This document shows positions 1-9,445 of a DNA stretch of 64,000 nt, piece after piece; the first letter of the stretch is position 1; every line of letters begins with the position of its first letter. Location: assembly GCF_016591715.1 (NCBI RefSeq), contig NZ_AP024109.1, positions 1,488,001-1,552,000 on the forward strand, in the 5' to 3' direction. The notes beneath the pieces are model-generated. The model saw only the letters and a program-made list of their open reading frames with translations. It had not been told where the DNA came from and did no database searches. The translations under genes were made by a program, and so were the position numbers. Source of the DNA: Mesorhizobium sp. J8 (GTDB lineage: Bacteria; Pseudomonadota; Alphaproteobacteria; Rhizobiales; Rhizobiaceae).

Positions 1-1
1 C

Positions 2-772
2 AACGAATGGGTCATTCGCGGCGCGTTCCTTACACTGGCGATCAGCTGCTTCTTTCTGGCATGGAGCGAGCACGTTTGGTTAACCTGCCTGCTGCTCATG
101 CCGGCTGGCGCGGCCTGGATCCAGTCTTTCTCGCTGTTTAATGTCACAGTTCAGCTTTCGGCCCCGCGGTGGGTGGTTGGACGAGCCTTAGCCCTCTATC
201 AGACGGCCGCATATGGCGGCATGGCGGCGGGAAGCTGGCTCTGGGGCGAGTTGGCGGATGTGCAAGGCGTTTCGGGAGCATTGCTTCTGGCTAGCTTGGT
301 TCTTGTGTTTGGGGGGCTGATCGGCATCGTTCTGCGTCATCCGGATTTTGAAACGCTCAACCTCGATCCGACCAACAAGTTCTGCGAACCGACCCTGCAA
401 CTTGATCTGCGCCCACGAAGCGGCCCGATCATGGTAATGGTCGACTATCGAATCGATCAGAGCGACGTCCCAGAATTTCTCACAGTGATGACATCATGGC
501 GAAAAGCCAGGCTGCGAGATGGCGCCAGACAATGGGCGTTGCTGCGCGACCTGGAGAAGCCCGAACTATGGACCGAATGTTACCACGTGCCGACCTGGGT
601 CGAGTATGTCCGCCACAACAAGAGGCAGACCCAGGATGACGCCGAAATCGTTGCGCGCCTTGAGGCCCTGCACCGTGGAGATTGCCCGCCCAAGATCCAT
701 CATAAGATTGAACGCCAAACCGTGCGTGTACACGATGATATGCCGCTCAGGCCCCATTTTGGCAGGACTTGA
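2..772 (+). CDS. MFS exporter, C-terminal part (5' end outside window)
   Basis: The reading frame is open from base 2, so the start lies upstream of the window. The first ~110 residues are hydrophobic membrane segments typical of the last helices of a major facilitator transporter. The last ~115 residues form a soluble tail that begins near MVMVDYRI and includes WTECYHVPTW. That tail resembles the antibiotic-monooxygenase-like C-terminal extension of the MFS_3 group (enterobactin-exporter-like, often annotated as transmembrane secretion effector). It would sit in the inner membrane and export an unknown small molecule. The family call rests on the tail and the membrane pattern; the substrate cannot be told. 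Confidence 0.75.
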   Translation, partial: NEWVIRGAFLTLAISCFFLAWSEHVWLTCLLLMPAGAAWIQSFSLFNVTVQLSAPRWVVGRALALYQTAAYGGMAAGSWLWGELADVQGVSGALLLASLVLVFGGLIGIVLRHPDFETLNLDPTNKFCEPTLQLDLRPRSGPIMVMVDYRIDQSDVPEFLTVMTSWRKARLRDGARQWALLRDLEKPELWTECYHVPTWVEYVRHNKRQTQDDAEIVARLEALHRGDCPPKIHHKIERQTVRVHDDMPLRPHFGRT

Positions 773-878
773 GCGAAACGGCGAGCCAATACTTGGCTCG
801 AGATAGGACGATCATCTAGGCGCGGAGATACGGGCAGGCAGACTGCCGACATCCTGTCACGAACGAGCGGGTAGTGGG

Positions 879-1076
879 TCAGTTTGAATTTAAGAGCCGA
901 TCTCGATGAGCGATGTGTAGAAGCTGCATCTGCTCGAACAGGCTCAATAGCTCTTCGGCTAAGTCTGTCCTGAAACCTTTGTGGTGGAAGTCCGCGACGA
1001 TCTCCCTCTGGCGCGCAATGTGTCGCGCGCCTAGGAGCACATGCTGCTCCAGCATCGCCAGAACGGTTTCCTTCAT
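879..1076 (-). CDS. Small hypothetical protein, 65 aa
   Basis: This is a short ORF of 65 residues, mostly charged and probably helical, beginning MKETVLAMLEQH. It contains the segment HIARQREIVADFHHKG. It resembles small alpha-helical proteins that recur as orphan genes in rhizobia, but I cannot name the family. It lies just downstream of, and on the same strand as, an IS1-type transposase remnant. No function is proposed. Confidence 0.45.
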   Translation of the reverse strand: MKETVLAMLEQHVLLGARHIARQREIVADFHHKGFRTDLAEELLSLFEQMQLLHIAHRDRLLNSN

Positions 1077-1079
1077 AGC

Positions 1080-1298
1080 TTAAGCGATAGCAGCTTTCTC
1101 GCGCATTTTGTAGGCACCGCGCACCATCGGCTTCTTGGCTTGCTTCGCTGCGACCAGCCCAACGACGTCCGCGATCTCCCAAAGCTTGTCGGTGGCGCCA
1201 GCGGCCATAGCTGGCGTGACCCTCAAAGTCTTATGGATGTGCACAAAATTGCAGTACATGAAGTGCGAGGCGATCGCGTGACGCCTTGCTCTAGCCAA
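1080..1298 (-). pseudogene. IS1-type transposase, C-terminal remnant
   Basis: The frame encodes HFMYCNFVHIHKTLRVTPA followed by TDKLWEIADVVGL. This matches the conserved C-terminal block of the IS1-type transposases common in Bradyrhizobium and Mesorhizobium (typical form: FMYYNF-RIHKTLRVTPAM). The first ~11 residues are not part of that family, and everything upstream of this block is missing. It is therefore a remnant and cannot transpose by itself. It slightly overlaps the end of the neighbouring cold-shock gene, suggesting the insertion decayed in place. Confidence 0.75.
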
Positions 1299-1881
1299 GG
1301 CGAATGCGCTGGGCCTCGGGACCCTTTTTGCCCTGGCCCAGTACGAAAAGGACCTTCTGCCCCTTTATCAGCAGTGTGAGCCCCGCCCCGGTCAGCTCGG
1401 TGGCGTGAACGAAGACATCCTTGCCGCCGGATTCGGGAGCAATGAAGCCGAAACCTTTTTCAGAGTTGTACCACTTCACGGTCCCCGAGGCTTCCAACCG
1501 TCGAACGGCGGATTCTTCGTCGGCAGTCGCAAGCGCCGAAGCGGTCGGAATAAGTTCTCCGACCTCCAACACCTGCGCAACCTGATATCCCTTTCGCGTT
1601 TCCTCCAACGTGACCTTGAGGAGTGTACCCGCCGCGACGTCCCGGCTTCCGATCGTCTCCAACACGCGCAGTGGCAGACAGGCCTCCCTGCCATCTGACA
1701 GCTTGACGAAGCCGAATCCTTTGCCTGCGTTGAACCACTTGACCTGTGCGCCGACTGTCTCTGCGACTGCAGGTGACGGCCGCTGGAAGAAGCTCGGCGT
1801 GAAAGGCCCGTCGGCGAGAGGAAGTGGCTCGTCGTCATCTCGATGCCGACGTGGCTTGCGATAGTCTTTGTATCTGCTCAT
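1291..1881 (-). CDS. Double cold-shock-domain protein, 196 aa
   Basis: Two cold-shock domains lie in tandem. The first, around residues 44-105, contains [15 protein letters not shown]. The second, around 130-195, contains [19 protein letters not shown] and FVHATEL. Both keep the RNP1-type K-GFGF nucleic-acid-binding motif, but the first lacks the RNP2 FVH motif. An arginine-rich N-terminus ([13 protein letters not shown]) precedes them. Proteins of this two-domain form are typical of alphaproteobacteria and bind single-stranded RNA or DNA in the cytoplasm. The 3' end abuts the IS1-type remnant. Confidence 0.85.
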   Translation of the reverse strand: MSRYKDYRKPRRHRDDDEPLPLADGPFTPSFFQRPSPAVAETVGAQVKWFNAGKGFGFVKLSDGREACLPLRVLETIGSRDVAAGTLLKVTLEETRKGYQVAQVLEVGELIPTASALATADEESAVRRLEASGTVKWYNSEKGFGFIAPESGGKDVFVHATELTGAGLTLLIKGQKVLFVLGQGKKGPEAQRIRLG

Positions 1882-2199
1882 ATCACGTCGGCTGGATTAG
1901 AAAGGGCAGGATGCTACGACAATAAGGCGCTGCAGATTGCTAATCAATGTCAGCCATCGCATGTCAGTCAACGTCACCGAGGAACGCGCCGTGCATAGCC
2001 CAAACTATAGCCGTGTCCCGGGTCGATGCCAGATAAGCCAAAACCGTCTCCAACAGGAGTGGCGAAGTCGCAATCTGATACTCGCTTGCTCGTCAGCACG
2101 AGCCGCTCGATTTGCTTCCGCAAGCCGCCGACGCGTTGGCGATCGCGGCTCGGCAAAGCGCGATCGAGATGCGCACTGGCTTCATCGGACGTTCGCGCC
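1882..2199. other. Intergenic, 318 bp, nothing recognised
   Basis: This stretch lies between the start of the cold-shock gene and the end of the ABC transporter pair. I see no convincing gene, hairpin or promoter in it. The short frames here have atypical composition and no family resemblance. Confidence 0.5.
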
Positions 2200-4107
2200 T
2201 CAGGTTTGTAAGCCGGCTGCTGCAGAGATATTCATTTGCTCATCGGGGGTGTCGTCGAACGAGGCATAATTGAGGTTGTAGAGTTTGGAATAAAGACCTC
2301 CCCTGGCGATCAACTGGTGGTGCTTGCCGGTTTCGACGACTTTGCCATCCTGAAGAACGATAAGACGGTCGGCGTCTCGCACCGTGGCAAGGCGATGAGC
2401 GATGACGAGGCCAGTGCGGCCTTCGAGGAGCCTGACCAGTGCCTTCTGGATCAGCATTTCCGTGTAGCTGTCGATATTGGCGGTTGCTTCGTCGAGGACG
2501 AGAATCTTGGCATTTGCCACAAGCGCGCGCGCAAAGCTGACAAGCTGCCGCTGGCCTAGCGAGAGATTGCCGCCACGTTCACCTAAAGCAGCATCGTATC
2601 CACCAGGAAGGCGCACGATGAAGCCATGAGCGCCGACCGCCATGGCGGCCTCGATTACCTCTTCCCGTGTAGCGTCGGTCTTGTGGTATCGGATGTTCTC
2701 GAAAACCGTGCCGGTAAAAAGGAACGGCTCCTGGAGCACCATCGCGACCTGACGGCCAAGCGATTCCTGGGTGAGATCGCGCACATCGTATCCACCGACT
2801 AGCACTTGGCCCTGCTGGACATCATAGAAACGGTGGACAAGCGCCATTGCGCTCGATTTACCTGAACCGGTCGGACCGACCAGGGCGACGGTTTCCCCGG
2901 GCTTGACCTTAAACGACACGTTCTTCAGTACCGGATGCTTGGGATCATACCCGAAAGTAACGTTCCTGAACTCGATCGAGCCGTCCATCTCGGGCGAAAG
3001 CACCCTGGCATTCGGTTTGTCCTGGACCTCAATCTTGACGTCAAGCACGTCGGTCAGGCGCTTACCCGACGCCATCGCGCGCTGCATGATTGAATATTGT
3101 AAGGTGAGTGAGCGGATCGGGTCGAAGAAGCGTTGGATGTAGAAGAGGAAAGCGACCATCACACCCACGTCGATGCGGTCGTTCATGACCATCGAGCCGC
3201 CGACGACGATGACAACCGCCATGGCAAAGCCGGTCAGGCCATCGACGATCGGCACCATGATCTGCGCGTATTTGGCGGCGGTCAGATGTGTCTTGAGATT
3301 GGCGTGCGCCTTATCATCGTAAAGAATTAAGTTGACCTCCTGGCGGTCCATGGACTGCACGGCCCGTACACCGTGAATGGCTTCAGCCAGCGCGCCATTG
3401 GAAACCGAATTGGCCTCATTGGCGGCCATGAAGGCGTCGCGGGCGCGCGGCAGCCAGATGACGCGGACGATGAAGAGGACCGGCAACACTGAGAGCGTAA
3501 GGAGCCCCAAGCGAACGTCGAGCCACAGCATGACGAACACGATCCCAAACAGAAGCGTGATGTCGCCGAGCGAAAAGACCGAGGTCTCGAGGAATTCCTG
3601 CATGGAATTGACGTCGCCCTGCAGACGCGACATCAGCCGTCCTGCCTCTGTGTTGTCCATGAAGGAAAGCGCCACCTCCTGCAGATGGCCGAACGTGGCA
3701 CGGCGCATGTCGAACAGAACATTTTCCGCCATTTTGTAGACCACGATCTCTTGGGTGTAGCTGGCGATAAAATTGACGCAAATAGTGAGAAGGAAGGCGC
3801 CGGCGGCTGCAAGCAGGACCGAGCGATCGCCACTTTGCGGATGCATGCCGTTGTCGATCGTAAAGCGGATGATGAGCGGGACCAGAAGCTGCGTGCCGGT
3901 GAGGATCAACATTGCGGCAATCGAGATGATCAGGTCGGTGCGGTACGGCCAGACGAACGCCCAAATGCGCCTGACAATATTCTTGTCAAAAGCCCGCCCG
4001 AATATCTCCTCTTCGATACGGTGCGAGCCGACGACTGCATGCGGCGGACGCCGGTCGTCCTCGCAGGCATCGTTGTGTTCCGCATCGACTTCGCCGGCCT
4101 GGTCCAT
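2200..4107 (-). CDS. ABC exporter half-transporter (heterodimer partner), 635 aa
   Basis: This is a type I ABC exporter with six membrane segments fused to an ATPase domain. Walker A is VGPTGSGKSS, Walker B is ILVLDEATANID with the catalytic glutamate present, and the switch histidine lies in VIAHRLATV. The signature loop reads LSLGQ instead of the usual LSGGQ. Its start overlaps the stop of the upstream transporter gene by one base, so the two are translated together. It is about 635 residues with an ~40-residue acidic N-terminus before the first helix. The substrate cannot be predicted; lipid-linked or hydrophobic compounds are common for the family. Confidence 0.9.
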   Translation of the reverse strand: MDQAGEVDAEHNDACEDDRRPPHAVVGSHRIEEEIFGRAFDKNIVRRIWAFVWPYRTDLIISIAAMLILTGTQLLVPLIIRFTIDNGMHPQSGDRSVLLAAAGAFLLTICVNFIASYTQEIVVYKMAENVLFDMRRATFGHLQEVALSFMDNTEAGRLMSRLQGDVNSMQEFLETSVFSLGDITLLFGIVFVMLWLDVRLGLLTLSVLPVLFIVRVIWLPRARDAFMAANEANSVSNGALAEAIHGVRAVQSMDRQEVNLILYDDKAHANLKTHLTAAKYAQIMVPIVDGLTGFAMAVVIVVGGSMVMNDRIDVGVMVAFLFYIQRFFDPIRSLTLQYSIMQRAMASGKRLTDVLDVKIEVQDKPNARVLSPEMDGSIEFRNVTFGYDPKHPVLKNVSFKVKPGETVALVGPTGSGKSSAMALVHRFYDVQQGQVLVGGYDVRDLTQESLGRQVAMVLQEPFLFTGTVFENIRYHKTDATREEVIEAAMAVGAHGFIVRLPGGYDAALGERGGNLSLGQRQLVSFARALVANAKILVLDEATANIDSYTEMLIQKALVRLLEGRTGLVIAHRLATVRDADRLIVLQDGKVVETGKHHQLIARGGLYSKLYNLNYASFDDTPDEQMNISAAAGLQT

Positions 4108-5948
4108 CAGTTCGCTCCCTCTTGTTCGGGCAGCAAGTCATCTGGGCGCACCTGGAGATCGTAAAGGGCCTTGTACCGTCCGCCGTTCGCCACAAGCTCG
4201 CCATGAGTACCACGCTCGACAATTTCGCCATTCTCGAGAAACAGGATGTGGGAGGCATGCATAAGCGAACTCAGCCGGTGTCCGATGATGATGGTCACGC
4301 GATCCTCGGCAAAGAGTCGCACGGCACAGCGAATGCGCTGCTCTGTGGCCGCATCGATCGCGGCAGTCGAGTCATCGAAGATGATGACTGACGGGCGCAG
4401 CATCATCGTGCGGGCGATAGCCAGGCGCTGACGTTGGCCACCCGAAAGGGACACGCCGCGCTCGCGCACTACCGTTTTGTAGCCGGTCGGCAGACCGAGA
4501 ACATAGTCGTGAAGCTGAGCTTTCTCGCTCGCGCGCGCGATCCGCTGTTCCTTGGCCCAGGGATCCCCGTAGGCGATATTGTTTTCGATCGTCGTGGTGA
4601 AAAGGAATGCATCCTGCTGCACGACCGCGACCGCCCTGCGAAGCGTGGCAAGGGTGACCCCTCGGATATCCTGGCCGTCAAGCGAGATGACGCCGCCGGC
4701 GACGTCGTAAAAACGAGGGATCAGATGAGCAATCGTCGACTTGCCGGAGCCCGGCGGGCCGACAATGGCGATCGTTTCGCCCTTGCGGGCCTCGAAACTG
4801 ATATTCTTCAGAATTGGGCGGTTCTCTGAATCGGGATAGGCGAATGAAACATTGTCGAAGCGCAACGTGCCTTCGCTAATTTCGAGCGGTTTGGCATCAC
4901 TAGCGTCCTTGATCGCGATATCCAGGTCGAGCAATCCGAACAGGCGCGAACCGCACGTCGAGGCGCGGGCGAAGCCGTTGACCATCAAGCCAATCTGGCG
5001 AACCGGCATCTGTAGGATCGTCATAAAGGTCAGGAAAGTCGCAAGTTTGCCGACGCTGATTTCGCCCGCGATGACTTTGTTGCTGCCGGTCCACACAACC
5101 AGTCCCATCGCGAAAAAGAATGAGAAATTCATCGCAGAAATGTTGCGCACATAAATCTCGACTCGTTCGTACATGAGCCCAAGCGCATTCTTCGATGCGC
5201 GGTCGAACTTCAGCATCTCGTAGGCCTGCGCTGCAAAGGCACGGACAACCCGGACGCCGCCGAGATTTTCTTCCATTACACGGCTAAGAACCGAAAGCCG
5301 CTCCTGCAGGTCAAGCCAAGTGGCGCGCAGCTTGAGCTGGGTGATCGATGAGCGCCACCCGACGAAGGGCACGAAGCTCAGCGCGAGGAGGCCAAGAACC
5401 ACGTCGGTGGAAATCAGCAGGTAGGCGCCGATCCCGATCAACATCATAAGCAGAACGGCCCGAACCAGAGCGGCAGAAAAATACATCCGCACGCCTTCCA
5501 GATCGAGCATGCCGATAGTGATCAGATCGCCTGAATGCGCCTGGTCGTGAAAAGAAAAGCTGAGTCGCTGGATCTTCTCATAACAAGCGACCCGCAGTTC
5601 ATACGCGACGTGATGTCCGACCGCTTCGGCAAAATAGTTCTGAGCCAGCGTGAAAAGGCCGCGCAGCACGCTGACGGCAAGCAGCAGGAAGGCCGAGGTC
5701 CGCAGCGCCTCTTGGGCTCCCGCCGCGGTGATATCCCCGCCGGCGGCTGTCTGGGTCTGGTCGATTGCCTGGCCGAGGAGTTCGGGGATAAGCAATTGAA
5801 GCGTTGCCGCGATCAGTGCCGAGCCGATAGCGATGGCGACCTGCCACGGGTGCTTAAAGTTCATCCGGGTAATGCGCGCTATCGTGCTCAAGCCCCGGTC
5901 CGAGCCGGACGCTTCTCTATGCGCGAGCGAATTCCCGAGCTTCGTCAC
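4107..5948 (-). CDS. ABC exporter half-transporter (degenerate Walker B), 613 aa
   Basis: The N-terminal ~330 residues are a six-helix exporter domain. The ATPase domain has Walker A VGPPGSGKST near residue 397, signature LSGGQ, and switch histidine in IIGHRLSS. Walker B reads VIIFDDSTAAID, so the catalytic glutamate is replaced by aspartate. This is the usual sign of the non-hydrolysing site in heterodimeric ABC exporters. Its aspartate would face the odd LSLGQ loop of the partner encoded immediately downstream. The two genes form a 1-bp-overlapping operon. Confidence 0.9.
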   Translation of the reverse strand: MTKLGNSLAHREASGSDRGLSTIARITRMNFKHPWQVAIAIGSALIAATLQLLIPELLGQAIDQTQTAAGGDITAAGAQEALRTSAFLLLAVSVLRGLFTLAQNYFAEAVGHHVAYELRVACYEKIQRLSFSFHDQAHSGDLITIGMLDLEGVRMYFSAALVRAVLLMMLIGIGAYLLISTDVVLGLLALSFVPFVGWRSSITQLKLRATWLDLQERLSVLSRVMEENLGGVRVVRAFAAQAYEMLKFDRASKNALGLMYERVEIYVRNISAMNFSFFFAMGLVVWTGSNKVIAGEISVGKLATFLTFMTILQMPVRQIGLMVNGFARASTCGSRLFGLLDLDIAIKDASDAKPLEISEGTLRFDNVSFAYPDSENRPILKNISFEARKGETIAIVGPPGSGKSTIAHLIPRFYDVAGGVISLDGQDIRGVTLATLRRAVAVVQQDAFLFTTTIENNIAYGDPWAKEQRIARASEKAQLHDYVLGLPTGYKTVVRERGVSLSGGQRQRLAIARTMMLRPSVIIFDDSTAAIDAATEQRIRCAVRLFAEDRVTIIIGHRLSSLMHASHILFLENGEIVERGTHGELVANGGRYKALYDLQVRPDDLLPEQEGAN

Positions 5949-6068
5949 GCCGCCAACAGCCTTACTTTTCGAGGGTACATTCCAGACTGATCCAGGGCCG
6001 TTCGGAGCGGCTTGAGCCGGATGATCTCCCCCTCAAATGCCCCTGAATGCAAAGCTGGCCCCCATCCG

Positions 6069-6953
6069 CTAAACGCCTGCTCCGACAAGCCTAGCCGCGG
6101 CTTCGGCTGCCGGCATGTCAATGACCGTGATTGCGCTTGCTCCAAGGAAACGGCGTTCATTCTTGGTGAGCGTTGCCGAATCCATGACCGCAAAGTGTGG
6201 GCCGCTTGAGCGCTTCATGACTTGTCGGGCGTAGGTACGCAGCATCTGATCGTCGAAGCGGCAGCCAAAGAAGAAAAATCCGCGCTTGGTACGCCGTTCC
6301 CTCACGACTGGCGGGATCGGCGTCTGGATATCGATTTCAGTTAGCGCCTCGACATAATCGGAGTCTGCGACGAGGAAGTTTGCGGCCGGCTCGATACTGC
6401 CATGCGGCGAATAAAGAACCGTCGTCGCCACCGATCCAAGTTGGAGTTCGGTACCGAACAAATCGTAAGTTTTCGACCAAGCGTCGCTGATTGCATGCGC
6501 CCGCGTAACGCCTTGAATCTCGACGACATCCGTTCGACCAGTCTTTGCGAGGGCCGCGCGCATGGCGCCGTCGTACCAGCTGTCGACGATGAGGGAGAGC
6601 GGCAGCGTTGCGAGCCAGGCATGGAAGACGGTCGGCGCCACCGGCCCTGCGAATATCTCAGCCATCCAAGCCTGAAGCGTCCGGCGATGCCGGCGCTGCT
6701 CTATGAATTGGGCGACCGACCACATATTGGCGCGGATCTTGGAAGGAGCTGGCGCTCGCGCGTTGAGTGCTGCGGCGACGCCTTCTGGCGTGTGCGGTAC
6801 AAGTGGTTCGGCAGGCCCTAGGCACAGGAGACCCGGTCCGAGATAGGGCACGATCTCGTCGGCGCAGAGCGCTTTCTTCAGCATGTTCAGCTGTTTTGCG
6901 GCATGACTGTCGCGGTTGATCAAGAGATGGTCCAAGCTCGGCATTGTGTTCAT
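6069..6953 (-). CDS. SIR2-like protein in the nif operon, 294 aa
   Basis: The N-terminal segment EIVPYLGPGLLCLGP resembles the glycine-rich NAD-binding loop of SIR2-type Rossmann folds, and the length fits SIR2-like proteins. It is the last gene of the nifB-fdxN-nifZ-nifT run, 39 bp after nifT, so co-transcription is likely. I recall similar SIR2-family genes beside nifZ/nifT in other rhizobia. The role in nitrogen fixation is unknown. SIR2-like domains can be NAD-consuming deacylases or NADases; which applies here cannot be read from the sequence. Confidence 0.65.
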   Translation of the reverse strand: MNTMPSLDHLLINRDSHAAKQLNMLKKALCADEIVPYLGPGLLCLGPAEPLVPHTPEGVAAALNARAPAPSKIRANMWSVAQFIEQRRHRRTLQAWMAEIFAGPVAPTVFHAWLATLPLSLIVDSWYDGAMRAALAKTGRTDVVEIQGVTRAHAISDAWSKTYDLFGTELQLGSVATTVLYSPHGSIEPAANFLVADSDYVEALTEIDIQTPIPPVVRERRTKRGFFFFGCRFDDQMLRTYARQVMKRSSGPHFAVMDSATLTKNERRFLGASAITVIDMPAAEAAARLVGAGV

Positions 6954-6992
6954 GCTCTTGCCCCGTTGATGGTCATGTTCCGACCTGCAGCG

Positions 6993-7205
6993 TCAGTCTT
7001 CGTCGGAAATCTTCCTCGCCTCGACGGTGATCGGCAGAGGCGTTTCACGCGGAAGGTCCGGCAAGACCAGCCGCCACCCGTTCCTGAGGGTTATGGACCC
7101 GCCCCATAGGTCTTCACTCTCGACGCTGATGATGGGCTCCTCGAGATCCTTTTTGGGAACGTACGCCGATAGGCCGGCGTCGGTCCTGCGGATCATTACC
7201 TTCAT
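6993..7205 (-). CDS. nifT: NifT/FixU small nif protein
   Basis: The 70-residue product begins MKVMIRRTDAGLSAYVPKKD and contains WGGSITLRNGWRL, the hallmark of the NifT/FixU family. Its function is not established; it is always found with nifZ or nifB. Its ATG overlaps the nifZ stop in an ATGA arrangement, indicating translational coupling. It belongs to the nifB-fdxN-nifZ-nifT operon. Confidence 0.95.
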   Translation of the reverse strand: MKVMIRRTDAGLSAYVPKKDLEEPIISVESEDLWGGSITLRNGWRLVLPDLPRETPLPITVEARKISDED

Positions 7206-7528
7206 CGGGCTGTTTCCTTATTGGTGTCCACAAGTGATTTCGGCGCTGCCGTCGTCACGGATTTGTCGAGGCTGATCAGTTCGTGGGCGCGCATGCCAAC
7301 GACCGTGCCGCGATCAAACCATTCGACCGCATAGATGTAGAACTGCTGGAGAAACGTGCCTATGTCGCGCACATAGCCTTCATCGCCCTTCCGCACGAGG
7401 TTTGCGCCAATCTCGCGACCTGGATAGGTGCCATCATTCTTTATGTGGCGTGTGGCACGCACCCGCTCGCCTGGCACAAATCGTGGAGGCTCGCGGATCT
7501 CGACATCCTGTTCGCGTCCGAGGCCCAT
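7202..7528 (-). CDS. nifZ: NifZ, nitrogenase P-cluster maturation protein
   Basis: The product contains the NifZ core VRKGDEGYVRDIGTFLQQ followed by FYIYAVEWFDRG. NifZ assists formation of the P-cluster on the NifDK protein. I chose the internal ATG at 7528 (MGLGREQDVEIREPP) because the GGAAGGA ribosome-binding site lies about 7 bases upstream and family members start there. A longer frame extends to 7618 but has no family support. The gene overlaps nifT by four bases. Confidence 0.93.
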   Translation of the reverse strand: MGLGREQDVEIREPPRFVPGERVRATRHIKNDGTYPGREIGANLVRKGDEGYVRDIGTFLQQFYIYAVEWFDRGTVVGMRAHELISLDKSVTTAAPKSLVDTNKETAR

Positions 7529-7627
7529 CCCGGTCCTTCCTTTCTCGCGGCTGCAGTTTGTCGACAAGGAGGTCATCATTGCGTCCTCCGGAAGCGACCC
7601 CCAAAGTGCCGCTTGCACGACTGCAGG

Positions 7628-7822
7628 TCAGGCGGGAACGCAGGTCTTCGGCACCGGGCATACCGAGGCGCATTGCTGGGTATCGAAGGCATCCTTGCAT
7701 TCGGTGCACTGCTCCGGATCGATCACGTAGGCCTCGCCCTTGAATTTGATTGCGCTGGAGGGACATTCGAATTCGCAGGCACCGCATTGAGTGCACTGGG
7801 AGGCGATGATCTTGAAGGCCAT
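7628..7822 (-). CDS. fdxN: FdxN 2[4Fe-4S] ferredoxin
   Basis: This is a 64-residue bacterial-type ferredoxin. The first cluster motif is [12 protein letters not shown] and the second has the long insertion typical of Fdx[19 protein letters not shown]. It is the low-potential electron carrier needed for nitrogen fixation in rhizobia, acting with NifB or in delivery of electrons to nitrogenase reductase. It sits 33 bp downstream of nifB and is co-transcribed with it. Confidence 0.95.
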   Translation of the reverse strand: MAFKIIASQCTQCGACEFECPSSAIKFKGEAYVIDPEQCTECKDAFDTQQCASVCPVPKTCVPA

Positions 7823-7855
7823 TTCTCAACTCCTGATTCGGTTGGGACGAGACGC

Positions 7856-9337
7856 TCAAGCCGTCGCCGCCAGTGGTTCGCTTCCAAACTCGGCGGCATA
7901 AAGCGCGCTGATAGCGGTCTCGATGTAGTCGTAGCCATAAGCGTCCGTTGCCCGGATTCCAGCTTCCGCGAGCCGATCCTTGGGGCAATCTCCGATCTTG
8001 GCGCACAGCACGATGTCGATGCCGTCGAGCGCAGTTATGACGCTGTCGAGGGCGGCATCCGCGCCCCGGCCGCCGAGGCAATACTGCTCGACGTTGCGAT
8101 GGCCGATGAAGCTGATTCCCCTCTGAGACGCCTCATAAACCTGGAATTCCTTCGAATGGCCGAAATGTTCGTTGATCCGGCCGCCGCCCCTGGTCGCCAC
8201 AGCGATCACGAGTGATTTGCCCGAACCCGTTGCCTTGAGCGTCCCGACCGCATCGCTCTTGGCTGCCACGTGGTCGCCGCGCTCGCGCGTAACCACCTCT
8301 CGATAAGCCTCGCGCTTGCTGGCGTCGTAGGCGATGTCGTCCGAAATCCGGTCGGTGGTGAACTCCTGGCCACGGTCCTCGCCAAGCAGGCCGACAGCAT
8401 CTGCCCGGCACTGCCGGCAATGGCGCATCAGCTTGGCGCCACCTTCGAGGCGGTCCTGAAGCGTCTTCAGTTCCAACGCCGTCGGGCCGCGCTGCCCGGT
8501 CAGGCCGAAATGCGTACCGTGCGCCGGGTCGGAAATCAGCGGCATGACGTTGTGCAGGAACGCGCCGCGCTCCTTGATCCATCTATTGACCTCGACCAGA
8601 TGTTCGTCGTTGACGCTGGGGATCATCACCGAATTGATCTTGGTGAGGATGCCGCGCGCGGTCAGCATCTCGAGGCCCAACATCTGCCGCTTGTGCAGGA
8701 TCCTGGCAGCGTCAATGCCGGTGTGGCGGCGATGGTTGTAGAAGATCCAGGGATGGATCTTTGCACCAATTGCGGGGTCGACCATGTTTATGGTGATTGT
8801 CACGTGATCGACATTCATGTCGGCAAGCTCGTCAACATGATCCGGCAGCGCGAGCCCGTTGGTGGAGAGGCACAGCCTGATGTCTGGAATTTCCCTCGCT
8901 ACGCGTTCGAACGTTGCCTTCGTCTTCTTCCAGTCAAAACAGGCGTCGCCAGGTCCGGCGATGCCGAGCACGGAAAGCTGGGGAACTTCGTTGGCGACCG
9001 CGATCACCTTGCGTAGCGCCTGATCTGGGGTCAGCTTTTCCGAGACGACCCCGGGCCGGCTTTCATTGGCGCAGTCATATTTACGATTGCAGTAGTTGCA
9101 CTGGATGTTGCAGGCTGGCGCGACCGCCACATGCATGCGCGCGAAATAATGGTGCGCCTCTTCCGAATAGCATGGGTGGTCCTTGATCTTCTCCCAGACA
9201 GCGGAGTCCATCTCGTCCGGCTTTGCGGACGAGCCGCAGGATGAAGACGCGCATCCGCCGGATTTCGCGGTTGCCAGCAATTGTTCGTAGGACTTGGTGC
9301 TGACCAAACTATCAAGCGAAATCGTCGGTAGGGACAT
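7856..9337 (-). CDS. nifB: NifB, FeMo-cofactor core (NifB-co) synthase
   Basis: NifB is the radical-SAM enzyme that fuses FeS clusters and inserts the central carbide to give NifB-co. The radical-SAM triad is visible as CNIQCNYCNRKYDC near residues 95-108. The N-terminus carries the additional cysteine-rich stretch CASSSCGSS. The C-terminal ~120 residues form a NifX-like cofactor-binding domain (GGGRINEHFGHSKEFQVYE). The length of 493 aa is normal for rhizobia. A sigma54-type promoter and a NifA site lie just upstream. Confidence 0.97.
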   Translation of the reverse strand: MSLPTISLDSLVSTKSYEQLLATAKSGGCASSSCGSSAKPDEMDSAVWEKIKDHPCYSEEAHHYFARMHVAVAPACNIQCNYCNRKYDCANESRPGVVSEKLTPDQALRKVIAVANEVPQLSVLGIAGPGDACFDWKKTKATFERVAREIPDIRLCLSTNGLALPDHVDELADMNVDHVTITINMVDPAIGAKIHPWIFYNHRRHTGIDAARILHKRQMLGLEMLTARGILTKINSVMIPSVNDEHLVEVNRWIKERGAFLHNVMPLISDPAHGTHFGLTGQRGPTALELKTLQDRLEGGAKLMRHCRQCRADAVGLLGEDRGQEFTTDRISDDIAYDASKREAYREVVTRERGDHVAAKSDAVGTLKATGSGKSLVIAVATRGGGRINEHFGHSKEFQVYEASQRGISFIGHRNVEQYCLGGRGADAALDSVITALDGIDIVLCAKIGDCPKDRLAEAGIRATDAYGYDYIETAISALYAAEFGSEPLAATA

Positions 9338-9375
9338 TGAACGGCTCCGTTCGTGGGTGGACGTCGCAGTTCAAA

Positions 9376-9392
9376 GCGCAAAAGTCGGGCCA
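9376..9392 (-). promoter_or_regulatory. Sigma54 promoter of nifB
   Basis: Read on the minus strand, the site is TGGCCCGACTTTTGCGC, with the GG and GC dinucleotides exactly ten bases apart. It lies about 40 bp before the nifB start codon. The -24 box has GGCCC in place of the more usual GGCAC. Confidence 0.75.
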
Positions 9393-9445
9393 GCTCAAAA
9401 AGGCGGTTTCAGTTCAAAATGTCGGCTTTCATGTGCGATTCCGTC

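Noticed and set aside
1974..2269. Frames on both strands between the cold-shock and ABC genes
   Set aside because: No family resemblance, and partly overlapping the ABC gene end.
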